Shown here: piece by piece, positions 7,905 to 15,758 of the stretch
Numbering within the stretch: the first letter of the stretch is position 1
Layout of the letters: the number at the start of each line of letters is the position of its first letter
NCBI GenBank assembly: GCA_963784995.1
Contig: CAWATZ010000003.1
Coordinates: 1,302,001 to 1,366,000, forward strand
Source: CAWATZ01 sp963784995
GTDB lineage: Bacteria > Planctomycetota > Planctomycetia > Gemmatales > Gemmataceae
Length of the DNA stretch: 64,000 bases
Reading direction: 5' to 3'
Made by a program: the position numbers and the translations under genes
Notes under the pieces: model-generated
What the model was told of the DNA's origin: nothing
Database searches by the model: none
The model's input: the letters and a program-made list of their open reading frames with translations, nothing else

Positions 7905-9347
7905 ATGAGGTTCGTGAAAACGCGCGCGAATCCGGCAAAGGTTTTTCTCCTGGCGGCGGTGTTGCTGGCCCTGAGCCCGGCAACCGCCACTCTCTCGGCC
8001 GCGGATACACCCAGGCGGCCCAATGTCGTGCTGATCCTCGCTGACGATCTGGGCAACGGCGACCTCGGCTGTTACGGCCATCCGAAGTTCAAGACCCCGC
8101 ACCTCGACCGGATGGCGGCCGAGGGGACCCGGCTGACGCAGTTCAACACGCCGATGCCGTTCTGCGCACCGACCCGGGCGTCGCTCTTGACCGGCCGCTA
8201 TCCGCTGCGTCATGGGCTGACCGGCAACCCCGCCCCGGACGGCGGACCGCAGGCCGACGCCCTGGCCCTTTCGGGGGAGGAGATCACGCTGGCCCAGCTG
8301 CTGAAGAAGGCCGGCTATGCGACCGGGATGGTCGGCAAGTGGCACCTCGGGCACAAGAAGCCGGCAGCGCTGCCCACCCGGCGCGGCTTCGATGAGTACC
8401 TCGGCGTGCTTTACAGCAACGACATGCGGCCCGTGCAACTGATCGACGGGGAGAAGCCGATCGAGTATCCCGTGGTCCAGGCCACGCTGACGAAGCGTTA
8501 CACCGATCGTGCCCTGCGGTTCCTGGAGGTCAACCGCGCTCGGCCCTTCTTCCTGTACTTCGCCCACGCCATGCCTCACAAGCCGCTCGCCTGTACCGAG
8601 GCCTTTTACAAGAAGAGCGGCGCCGGACTGTACGGCGACGTCATGTCCGAGCTGGACACGAGCGTCGGACAGGTGCTGGCCAGGCTCAAGGAGCTGGGCC
8701 TGGACGAGCAGACGCTGGTCCTCTTCACCAGCGACAACGGCCCGTGGTACGGCGGCAGCACGGGTGGCCTGCGCGGGATGAAAGCGACCAGTTGGGAAGG
8801 GGGCTACCGGGTGCCGTGCATCGTCCGCTGGCCGGGCCGGGTGCCGGCCGGGAAGGTGCTGGCCGATCCCGCCGTGATGATGGACCTGTTCGCCACCGTC
8901 CTCGCCGCCGCGGGGGTCGCGCCGCCGGCCGACCGGGTCATCGACGGCAAGGACCTGCTGCCGCTGCTGTCGGGCAAGGGGCAGGGCAAGCATCACGAGT
9001 TCGTCTTCGGCATGCAAGGTCCCCGGCTGGCGACCGTGCGGGATGCGCGCTGGAAATTGCACGTCCTGCCGGCCCGGGATCGCAAGGACGGCAAGCCGGG
9101 CGAGCGCTGGGTGGACCCGCGCGGGCCCGATGGCGTGACCCTCCTCGCTCCCTACGAGCAGGCTCAGCCCTCCGAGTATCCGGGATTGCGGACGGGGGAC
9201 GAAACGAAGGCCCTGAGCCTGTTCGACCTGGCCGCCGACCCCGGCGAGCAGACCGACGTCGCGGCGCAGAACCCCGAGGTGGTCGCGCGCCTCAAGGCCG
9301 CGTATGAGCGGGCGGTGCAAGAAATGACGCCGAGGTCCGCGCGGTAG
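7905..9347 (+). CDS. Secreted sulfatase (formylglycine type)
   Basis: A type I sulfatase of about 480 residues with a signal peptide ending near SAADTP. It has the metal-binding PNVVLILADDLGNGDLG at the start of the domain and the modification motif CAPTRASLLTGR. In that motif the Cys becomes formylglycine. Later blocks GKWHLG and FTSDNGPWYGG complete the metal/sulfate site. It removes sulfate esters, probably from polysaccharides, outside the cytoplasm, and planctomycetes carry many of these. It is flanked on both sides by copies of the serA 3' end, suggesting it arrived by insertion or duplication at that site. The start could also be the GTG at 7917. Confidence 0.9.
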   Translation: MRFVKTRANPAKVFLLAAVLLALSPATATLSAADTPRRPNVVLILADDLGNGDLGCYGHPKFKTPHLDRMAAEGTRLTQFNTPMPFCAPTRASLLTGRYPLRHGLTGNPAPDGGPQADALALSGEEITLAQLLKKAGYATGMVGKWHLGHKKPAALPTRRGFDEYLGVLYSNDMRPVQLIDGEKPIEYPVVQATLTKRYTDRALRFLEVNRARPFFLYFAHAMPHKPLACTEAFYKKSGAGLYGDVMSELDTSVGQVLARLKELGLDEQTLVLFTSDNGPWYGGSTGGLRGMKATSWEGGYRVPCIVRWPGRVPAGKVLADPAVMMDLFATVLAAAGVAPPADRVIDGKDLLPLLSGKGQGKHHEFVFGMQGPRLATVRDARWKLHVLPARDRKDGKPGERWVDPRGPDGVTLLAPYEQAQPSEYPGLRTGDETKALSLFDLAADPGEQTDVAAQNPEVVARLKAAYERAVQEMTPRSAR

Positions 9348-9366
9348 GATTGGCCGGAGCCTGCTG

Positions 9367-9499
9367 GTGTTCACCCTGGACAATCTGCCGCCGGAGGATG
9401 CCCGGAATGAAGTTCGGTCGCATCCGCAGATCAGCAGCGTTAGCGTGGTCAGGCTGCCGTGGGCCAGAGAGATGCCGCCCTGGTTTGGCGGAAATCAGG
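9367..9499 (+). pseudogene. Displaced 3' end of serA
   Basis: In translation this gives TLDNLPPEDARNEVRSHPQI and then SSVSVVRLPWAREMPPWFG, closely matching the last 40 or so residues of serA (7735-7855). The nucleotides are roughly 85% alike by eye. The serA stop is replaced by a Gly codon. The match continues a few bases past the stop (GAAATCA). It is too short to function and is best read as a duplicated gene end left after a rearrangement. Confidence 0.85.
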
Positions 9500-9575
9500 G
9501 ACCGGAGATTGCAGCGGAGCATTCGACACCAAGGGAGCGACTGCGGGAAGGCTGTTCAGGAAAAAGGAACCAGCG

Positions 9576-9914
9576 ATGTCGTCCGGGGCGCCCACCTATG
9601 GAACGCCCGCTCCCCTGCTGGTCGCGATCCACGAAGCAAATCGTGTTCCAGGGGGAGTCCAACGCGGCGCCCCAGTGACTCGAGCTGAGGCCATCGCCCG
9701 ACGAAAGGCGGGGCTCGACATTGTGGTCTGCGGGGGCGACCCATTCGCTGCATGCCGCGAGGCCGGACTCATTGAGGCCGCTGTCGGACCGTGTTATCAC
9801 GATGGCCCTCATGCGTCCGCAGGGCTTTTTGCGCTGCCGCACTTCCAGCAACGGTCGGGTGTCCCCGAAGGGCACTCGTTTTATGAGACCAACGTTACCA
9901 AGGCTCTGCCCTGA
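9576..9914 (+). CDS. Hypothetical protein, 112 aa
   Basis: I do not recognise this protein. It is soluble-looking, with no signal peptide, and has several Cys and His residues in the second half (DIVVCGGDPFAACREAG, GPCYHDGPHASAG). An AAGGAA ribosome binding site precedes the ATG at 9576. Its stop is two bases before the next start (9917), so it forms a tight pair with the following gene. Paired small unknowns at an island edge often are effector-immunity or toxin-antitoxin sets, but nothing in the sequence proves that here. Confidence 0.6.
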   Translation: MSSGAPTYGTPAPLLVAIHEANRVPGGVQRGAPVTRAEAIARRKAGLDIVVCGGDPFAACREAGLIEAAVGPCYHDGPHASAGLFALPHFQQRSGVPEGHSFYETNVTKALP

Positions 9915-9916
9915 TC

Positions 9917-10471
9917 ATGCGCTACTTCACTCCCGAACGATGGATGTTGTTGCAGGACGTTTCGGACGAGCAACACTTTGACACCGCCCACAGAGAATGG
10001 CAGCAAGCGCTCACGCAGTATCGGGAACACCTCGCCCAGTTGCGAGCAGTGCTGCCTGCCCCGCTGCGGCGTTTTTCCGAACAGGAGTGCTTGCACGATG
10101 CGATCCTGCTCACGGCATGGCAAGTGAGGAGCAGGGTGCAGTTAGTGGTACGACCTGAGCCGTCCGCCGAGAAGAGCCTGCTGCTGTTGACCTACACGGT
10201 CATCGAGACTCCGCAGGTCACTGTTGACGTTCTTCCTCCGGAATACGCTCGGGAACAGATGGTCTGGATGTACGATGAGATTGGGCTGGCCGAGAAGGGA
10301 AGGCAATCCGAAAAGGGGCCCACGTACGAACATTCGATCCTGCTCGGCAGCGGCTGGGAACTGACGATCCGCTTCTCCCGCTTCCATTACTCGCGCTTGC
10401 AAGCCCTGCTCCCGATTGTCAACCGTGGCAGCCTGCTCCCTGGCATCTCTCCCCTGTCCCAGACAGCGTAA
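9917..10471 (+). CDS. Hypothetical protein (possibly DUF4085-like), 184 aa
   Basis: It begins MRYFTPERWMLLQD, reminiscent of DUF4085-type proteins; the match is from memory of the opening and not certain. The protein is soluble with a helical N-terminal half (coiled, charged, Gln-rich) and a beta-rich second half. It is probably co-translated with the gene ending at 9914. No catalytic motif is seen. After its stop comes a stretch of about 155 bp without a gene. Confidence 0.6.
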   Translation: MRYFTPERWMLLQDVSDEQHFDTAHREWQQALTQYREHLAQLRAVLPAPLRRFSEQECLHDAILLTAWQVRSRVQLVVRPEPSAEKSLLLLTYTVIETPQVTVDVLPPEYAREQMVWMYDEIGLAEKGRQSEKGPTYEHSILLGSGWELTIRFSRFHYSRLQALLPIVNRGSLLPGISPLSQTA

Positions 10472-10626
10472 AAGCTGTCTGGAGAAACAGCAGGCGGCGA
10501 ACACAAAGCCGCACCCGGAACACTCTGCCGACTTGGCCAACCGTGCCAGCTCTCTCCAGCCCTGGCATTGTGGATTTTGGGGCAGCGCCGGGAAGGACCA
10601 TTGCCGAAAAGTACCTGGTCGTGCGG

Positions 10627-11451
10627 TCACGTGACGAACAGCGAAGGATCAATCGGTTTGGCGGTTTGGCGAATTGCCTGGACCAGTTCGTCCGCTTCCT
10701 CCAGTTTGTAGAGCCTGGTCCGCTTCTCCTCGAAGATTTGGTGGACGGCTTGGAACACGTCCGCTTGATCCGGCCCGAACTGTGCCACGACTACCAGCTG
10801 AAGCGGACCGAGTTTCGGGTCTGGCGTGCCGAACAGCAATTCTCCTTCCAGCGCGAATTGCCCCGCTCGCGCGAGAATCCCGGACATCACGTGCCCGGCA
10901 AACGTCGTCGCCTGGATCAGATTGAACCGTCCATTCTGAAAGCCGAACGGCGCCGTGATCGGCCGCTCGAACAACGGCAGCGGCACCTCAACCTTTTCCC
11001 GGATCAGGTGGGTGATCTTGTTCCTGGCAAACGTTTGCGCCAGCAGCCGCTGGATTCGATTGTGCGTTCGGCGCTGGTGGTCGCCGACTAACCGCTTGAA
11101 CAGCCGGTTCAATTCCCCAGTTGGCTCTTCGACACGAACGGACATTGGCGCCGTCAACCGCATGGCGTTGGCGCGCGTTTCCGCGAAACGGCTCAGGGCC
11201 TCGACGGTCTGGAAGTGGTCACGGTCCGCCTGCAATCGCCGGGCGATTCCGAGCAGAGTACTCTTCAAGCGTTTGTCATCCGGCTTCAGCTTCGGGAACA
11301 CCTCCTTGATGCGATGCACGTCCGCCGCCATGCGCGTCTCGAGAAACCCCAGCTCAGGGCAGAGAAGGACGATTCCGACATTGGCGACCTCGTGCCGGGC
11401 CAGGTCCGGACAGTATTGAATGATGCAGTAGTATCCCGTCGTGGCTTTCAT
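10627..11451 (-). CDS. DUF3037 family protein
   Basis: The N-terminus (TGYYCIIQYCPDLARHEVAN, then VGIVL) is the characteristic opening of DUF3037, a family of unknown biochemical role. It typically accompanies HipA-like kinases, as it does here. The ATG at 11451 is chosen because GGGAGAG precedes it and because it overlaps the stop of the kinase gene (ATGA, 11448-11451). The longer frame to 11544 would lie inside the kinase gene. Length is 274 residues. It is probably the functional partner of the kinase. Confidence 0.8.
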   Translation of the reverse strand: MKATTGYYCIIQYCPDLARHEVANVGIVLLCPELGFLETRMAADVHRIKEVFPKLKPDDKRLKSTLLGIARRLQADRDHFQTVEALSRFAETRANAMRLTAPMSVRVEEPTGELNRLFKRLVGDHQRRTHNRIQRLLAQTFARNKITHLIREKVEVPLPLFERPITAPFGFQNGRFNLIQATTFAGHVMSGILARAGQFALEGELLFGTPDPKLGPLQLVVVAQFGPDQADVFQAVHQIFEEKRTRLYKLEEADELVQAIRQTAKPIDPSLFVT

Positions 11452-12295
11452 GGTTTCTCTCCCTCGGTGGGGAGCGGGTCTGTTGACGTGGCCGGTGGCC
11501 ATTCGCGCTCGATGATCCGCCGGATCGATCTGGCCCGGCGACAAATCCAGTCACACCACTCACTGCGGGCTGAGGCGCTCACCTGCCATTCGCTCGGCAC
11601 GCGCTGAATCAGGGTTTCGACCTCGCTCCGCACGACGGCTTCGACCTCGCCGACCACTTGCAGCAGGGCTTCCCGGGTCGTGTGGGGCCGGAAAGGGGGA
11701 ATAAACCGAAGAGCCGATCATCGTTCACCGACCTTTGCAATCGCGGAGTCGTCAAGTCGCTCTCGCAGGTGAAACAGCAACCATGATCGATGGCCTTTAG
11801 CACAAACCTCCCCTTGCTCGCCCCTTCTTCGGAGAACCAGACGTTGTCCTTGTTTTGCCTGAGCGTCGCACCGTTGGACGGCCGATAGCGATCACAGTTC
11901 ATGGTCCAGGTGTCGAACACGATCAGCCGGCCGATGTCCTCGGGGTTGTCCAGCTCTTCCAACTCGCCCTCCTCTCCGCTCCAGACGTGGCCTTCCTCGG
12001 CCCGTGTAATGAAGCCGGGACCGGCCACGACGGACTTGCTGTCCGCGAACCGCAAATCCAGGTTGCCGGGCACGTCGATCAGGGCAAAGTGCAGCGTTCG
12101 CAGTTTCAGCCACCCGGCGAGCAGCGTTCCGACCAACTCGCACGCCAGGACATTCGGGCCGTTGTCCGCGCCCATTGCCTTGAGGAAGCCCTCGCCTTGA
12201 TCCGTCTCGACTCGAAGCACGCAAGAGCCGGTTTTCCGGGCCTCGATGGCTGCCAGGATCTTCGCCGGTTGCCACGGCGCTGGAGCGCTTGCCAT
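11448..12295 (-). pseudogene. HipA-like kinase, frameshifted near its C-terminus
   Basis: The fold is that of the HipA-like kinases found with DUF3037. The nucleotide-binding part includes GFLKAMG, the catalytic block is DTWTMNCDRYRPSN near residue 130, and the metal site is AIDHG near 170. The frame from 12295 stops at 11609 after a nonsense tail. A one-base change in a run of five Gs at 11695-11699 restores a sensible C-terminus (REALLQVVGEVEAVVRSEVE) that ends at 11448 in a 4-bp overlap with the DUF3037 gene. That overlap argues the restored frame is the true one. Whether the frameshift is real or an error cannot be decided here. Confidence 0.75.
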
Positions 12296-12454
12296 GCCTC
12301 GATTCCACGTACGCCGGGGGCAAGCACGTTGGGGATGCCCCCTTCTTTAGTGGGATTGTCCCTGATAGATCATACCAAACGGATGGCGGTGCGAGCAGCC
12401 GGGTTGGCGACATTGCTGGGAAAAAGGGGAAAGCGGCTACTCCGGAAACTCCTG

Positions 12455-12806
12455 TTAGACCAAGGGTTCGTCCTCCACCAACAGCCAATCAATGTCGGAA
12501 TCCGCCCAGGAGAGCAGAAAGGTCTTGTGGCGCAACCAGTTGCTGACGTCCGCCAGTTCGTCCAGCCCTGTCACTCCCGATCACTTCTCCGTGCGCCGTG
12601 GAAGCGGTGTGCCTGTCGTACACCAGCAAGTCCTTGCCGATCTTGCGGATCACCGGGGCCAGCTCGTCGCCGGGGTAGGGGAAGTCCACGAGGGAAGTCA
12701 GGTTGGGGTCGCCGTCCACGGACCACCAGCGGTCGGACTGCCTTTCGATCCAACCGGCCAAGGTCGCGGCCGGCAGAGTGTAATGCGGCTGGTCTTTCAC
12801 GCTCAC
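12455..12806 (-). pseudogene. Hypothetical protein, frameshifted
   Basis: The best start is GTG at 12806 (VSVKDQPHYTLP), after GGGGAGAG. The protein has a Trp-rich N-terminal half with WWSVDGDPNLTS and LLVYD. Near 12565-12590 the sensible frame changes to DELADVSNWLRHKTFLLSWA, ending at 12455. Read without the shift it runs to 12489 with an unlikely tail. I do not recognise the family. About 117 residues if repaired. Confidence 0.5.
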
Positions 12807-12900
12807 GATTCTCTCCCCATTGGGCGCTGATCCGGTCGGAAAACGCATAAGCCAAGAAAACGGGACAGGAGGCGTTATTGCGAATTGAAATGATGTGACG

Positions 12901-13743
12901 TCAGTTCCTGAAACCTTTTCGAGTCAACTCCTCCAGTGCTTTGTACCAATGCTCCTTATCCCGTCCCTGTGGGCACCCCTCTTGTTGCCACAAATAGTAG
13001 GCTGCGAGGGCGAGTCTGTCGTGAAGAGTCTTACCCTCGTGGTTTCCTGGCGTCTCTTGTTGCGGTGGCGGCAATGCTGCTTCTCGAAGTTGTTTCGCTC
13101 GAAGCAATTCATCGAGGCAGCGGCGTTTCTCCTTACTCAGTGGCACCACCGGTGCTTCCCGGTAGTTGATCTGTCCGCCAAAGTTGGCCCGGTCGTAACC
13201 GCGTGCGAAGCTGGTCTGCAAGTCAAGTACCGCATCGGGATCGTCCGCGGCCAGCGGCAGACGGAACCTCGGCAGCCTCTTTTGCAGAGTAGCCGTGTAA
13301 ATCTCGTAGCGCTCCGGCTGGGTAGCGCGCGTCACGGTGACTGCGTAGTCCCACTCCGGCAGGCCATCGCGCGAATAGTCAAGCATCGGCTGGCCTTGTA
13401 GGACGAGGTCGATCTCCACCAGACTGGCCCCCGCCGCCTTGCTCTGCTGCCTGGTACTCAGGTACGCCTCTCGGCCGACAGCGGTCGTCTTATTCGCCGG
13501 GCTGACGACGTCCAGCAGGGTCACTACCTGTTCGTCGCGAAGACGGCGGATTTCGAGGTACTCCTCACGCTGCTCGCCTTGGGCATTGTAACGGCGCTCA
13601 TTAAGGCGGGTTTGGTATCGTTCGATAAGACCGGGTTGAAGCATCTCCTGCAAGCAGGTAATAAGGGCGTGTTGAAAAGATGGCCACAGCGCCACGTCTT
13701 CCAGGTAGGGGTCCATTCCCGGGAAAGGGCTCGACATTTCCAC
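12901..13743 (-). CDS. DUF4058 protein with C-terminal DUF2934-like segment
   Basis: The N-terminal 230 residues match DUF4058 (opening SSPFPGMDPYLED, then LITCLQEMLQPGLIERY), a family frequent in planctomycetes and cyanobacteria with no known activity. It contains acidic residues in EIDLVLQGQ and YAVTV that recall restriction-endonuclease-like cores. The last 45 residues (LALAAYYLWQQEGCPQGRDK, then EHW) look like DUF2934, usually a separate small protein. The start is either 13743 (MEMSS) or 13737 (MSSPFPG). It has a clean frame in a damaged neighbourhood. Confidence 0.75.
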   Translation of the reverse strand: MEMSSPFPGMDPYLEDVALWPSFQHALITCLQEMLQPGLIERYQTRLNERRYNAQGEQREEYLEIRRLRDEQVVTLLDVVSPANKTTAVGREAYLSTRQQSKAAGASLVEIDLVLQGQPMLDYSRDGLPEWDYAVTVTRATQPERYEIYTATLQKRLPRFRLPLAADDPDAVLDLQTSFARGYDRANFGGQINYREAPVVPLSKEKRRCLDELLRAKQLREAALPPPQQETPGNHEGKTLHDRLALAAYYLWQQEGCPQGRDKEHWYKALEELTRKGFRN

Positions 13744-13769
13744 CTCAAGTGTTACAACTCACAGACCGT

Positions 13770-13930
13770 CACAGTTCAAGCGGGCGGGGTTTCGATCCGC
13801 GTCGAGTCCCCCAGCTACGCCTCACCGTGCTGGGCGGATGTGGACGGCGACGGCAAAATGGACCTTCTCGTCGGGCAGTTCAGCACACGTTTTCCCCTCT
13901 TCGCCAGCACAGGCGTCAAGGCAGGCCAAT
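13770..13930 (+). pseudogene. Fragment of an FG-GAP/VCBS repeat protein
   Basis: The plus strand encodes RVESPSYASPCWADVDGDGK followed by MDLLVGQFS, a typical FG-GAP (VCBS) calcium-binding repeat as found in secreted planctomycete proteins. There is no start, no signal peptide and no continuing repeat on either side. It is therefore a leftover of a larger gene, squeezed between DUF4058 and a broken antitoxin locus. Confidence 0.65.
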
Positions 13931-14057
13931 TCGCGGTGGGGTCGAAACCACTTCCAGTCCTAGATCGCGGAGGGCGGCGACTAGGTCGGTCGGGTCTGTG
14001 CCGGATGGCAACACCACCTGGAGATACCGCGCGAGTAACTGTCGAGCAGGAACCGTG

Positions 14058-14368
14058 TCATTCCCACATCCTCCGCAGTTTCTCGGCGTCTTCGACGAAC
14101 CGGACCTTCTCAATCTCCTTCTGGCGCGTAAGTCCGACCGCCACGCGGAATCATCTTCCGGCGAGAGCCACCCCGGTTCGACCTGGTCCATCCGCGCCAC
14201 TAATGCCGCGATCCCCTCGGGTGTCGTCGGCCAGTCTTCCTCGCGCATGCCGAGCGTGTGCTGGATGCCCTCAATCGGCAGCACCTCCACCCGGGTGCCT
14301 TCGGGCAGCGCGGCCGGGGTATCGAGAATGATCTGGCCATTTTTAATTGTGCCTTGGAGCGCGTTCAC
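14058..14368 (-). pseudogene. Antitoxin-like protein, frameshifted, with a truncated toxin start after it
   Basis: The GTG at 14368 follows a strong GGAGGAAG. The opening NALQGTIKNGQIILDTPAAL and LPEGTRVEVLP is that of a swapped-hairpin (AbrB/VapB-like) antitoxin. Near 14130 the frame breaks; the shifted frame gives EIEKVRFVEDAEKLRRMWE and stops at 14058. An overlapping ATG (ATGA) then begins MTRFLLDS, the usual opening of a PIN-domain toxin, but that frame closes after about 25 codons. So a vapBC-type pair appears to have been cut down here. Confidence 0.6.
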
Positions 14369-14737
14369 ATACTTCCTCCTTCATCCCGGTTGTGGTGCCT
14401 ACCCTATTGTGCCGCTCCTGCACTCGTCCTGGCAAGCCCGGCGTCAACCCCACTACCTCGGGCTCAACCAACCCAGCAAATCCATTGTAAGCATGGCACC
14501 GTAAGCCATCATGGAGCACACTCGGCCAGCCCTCCCGAACACCCTGACAACTGGCAGGCACGCAGCAAAACGCCCCTTCCTGGCATCTGTGGGACCATCA
14601 CGGGCAGTTTCCGTCGTGTCCGCCACATCCCAAAAAGTGGCCGGCAGGGCTGGCAGAGCGGAGCTGATCTATCGCGGCGACGTGGCCAGGCGCTCGACCC
14701 GGCTGATCACCGCCGCCTTCACCGCAGTGGATGCCAG
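14369..14737. other. Gene-free stretch containing a copied piece of serA
   Basis: I see no supported gene in these 370 bp. The only recognisable content is the exact 62-bp piece of serA at 14661-14722. The rest looks like unrelated accessory DNA. Confidence 0.5.
14661..14722 (+). repeat. 62-bp exact copy of an internal serA segment
   Basis: These bases are identical to 7289-7350 inside serA, in the same orientation, encoding ELIYRGDVARRSTRLITAAF. The match stops abruptly on both sides. There is no reading frame of its own. Perfect identity implies a recent copy, unlike the diverged 3'-end piece at 9367-9499. Confidence 0.95.
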
Positions 14738-15163
14738 TCATGGCGTCGGTGGAGTTGTGAGCCTTGCCGCCAGATCGGCAGGGGTGCAAATGGGTAAGGG
14801 AGAGTGGGCGAAGCCCCGAGGGTCACGGGTGACAATAAGGTCCATCCCGCTGTGGATGGCACAGGCGATCTGCAGGTTGTCTTCAAAGTCGGAACCGGGC
14901 ATCGCCTGGGCCGCCAGCAATGCCGCCCGATCAACCGGAGCCACGTGCAGGGTGGCCAGGCAGTCCGCAATGGCGGTCCGCGCCGTGGCGAGGTCCGTTT
15001 GTTTGCGAATGACGTAGAACACGGTCGGCACGGCGAAGGCGGCCAGAAACGCTTCGATCTGGCTCCGCCGGTGGGCGTTCCAGACCGCAGCCATGTCCGC
15101 AGCCCAGGGACTGCGGTTGAGCAACAGGTCCAGCAGGACACTGGTGTCCAGCAAGACCTTCAT
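14738..15163 (-). CDS. vapC: PIN-domain toxin (VapC-like ribonuclease)
   Basis: A 141-residue PIN-domain protein. The first metal-binding acidic residue is in MKVLLDTSVLLDLLL, later ones are in EAFLAAFAVPT and GSDFEDNLQIA, and the last is in IVTRDPRGFA. PIN toxins cleave RNA, commonly tRNA or rRNA, and are held in check by an antitoxin encoded just upstream. Its start overlaps the antitoxin stop by four bases (15160-15163). The frame is complete. The target RNA is unknown. Confidence 0.85.
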   Translation of the reverse strand: MKVLLDTSVLLDLLLNRSPWAADMAAVWNAHRRSQIEAFLAAFAVPTVFYVIRKQTDLATARTAIADCLATLHVAPVDRAALLAAQAMPGSDFEDNLQIACAIHSGMDLIVTRDPRGFAHSPLPICTPADLAARLTTPPTP

Positions 15164-15405
15164 CCGTATTTCTCCGCACGATGTTCCTCGATCCAGCGAC
15201 GGACGGTTTCGTCGTCCGGGACCGAACCCGCTCCGGTCGCGACGCCACGAACCCGTTCCACCGGCACCCCGCGGAGACCGTCAGGGGTGCTCGCGCGTGG
15301 AAGGGACCGCAAGAGATCCTCGGCCAAATGGAGACGTTGTTCCGGCGGCCAGGCCCGGACCCGGGCAAGGACCTCGTCGTATTCCGCGCTCGGGTTTGGC
15401 GACAT
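15160..15405 (-). CDS. Antitoxin of the PIN toxin, 81 aa
   Basis: A small charged protein, with GGAGAAGAAC as ribosome binding site before the ATG at 15405 and a 4-bp overlap with the PIN gene. The N-terminal helix region (SAEYDEVLARVRAWPPEQRL, then HLAEDLLRSL) and the C-terminal ETVRRWIEEHRAEKYG resemble the small addiction-module antitoxins whose C-terminus wraps the toxin. The family name cannot be fixed from sequence alone; position and coupling carry the call. Confidence 0.75.
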   Translation of the reverse strand: MSPNPSAEYDEVLARVRAWPPEQRLHLAEDLLRSLPRASTPDGLRGVPVERVRGVATGAGSVPDDETVRRWIEEHRAEKYG

Positions 15406-15758
15406 GTTCTTCTCCGATTCAAGCGTCGAGGGTTGTTTGCCGCACGGCTTCGGCAGTAATTCACAATGCTGCCCTTTGCCTGTGAATTAGTTTACCAAAC
15501 ACGCAGACGGGTGGAAGCTCACCCGTTGGGGCAGTTCTTCGTCCCTGTCTGCAAACCCATGAACCGGGTAGCCGAAGCGAGGAGGGGTTTGGGCATCCCG
15601 TCAGCTTTGCCCTGTCGGCCGAAAGACGACCTTGATCGCTCCCGACGCCCCCACCCCGCTTGCCGGGGTGGAGCGCTGGTTCGTAACCAGAGAACCGGGC
15701 GGACCAGAAGCGCCGACACCAGCGGGCCGTCCAGCGCAATGCCAGGTAGCGAAACAAT
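15406..15758. other. Gene-free stretch with a possible lost tail of the GNAT gene
   Basis: No independent gene is supported. Directly 3' of the acetyltransferase stop, a different minus-strand frame reads VEALLFRYELFRYLALRWTA, which looks more protein-like than the acetyltransferase's last dozen residues, so another frameshift may hide here. A short palindrome (CACCCCGCTTGCCGGGGTG) lies near 15651-15669. Confidence 0.4.

Noticed and set aside
6161..8056. 631-codon open frame on the minus strand opposite serA
   Set aside because: Shadow of a high-GC gene: Arg/Gln/His-rich, no domain, and serA on the other strand is unmistakable.
9367..9678. Open frame over the serA fragment as a new gene
   Set aside because: Its only recognisable content is the displaced serA end; no binding site, and the rest is random.
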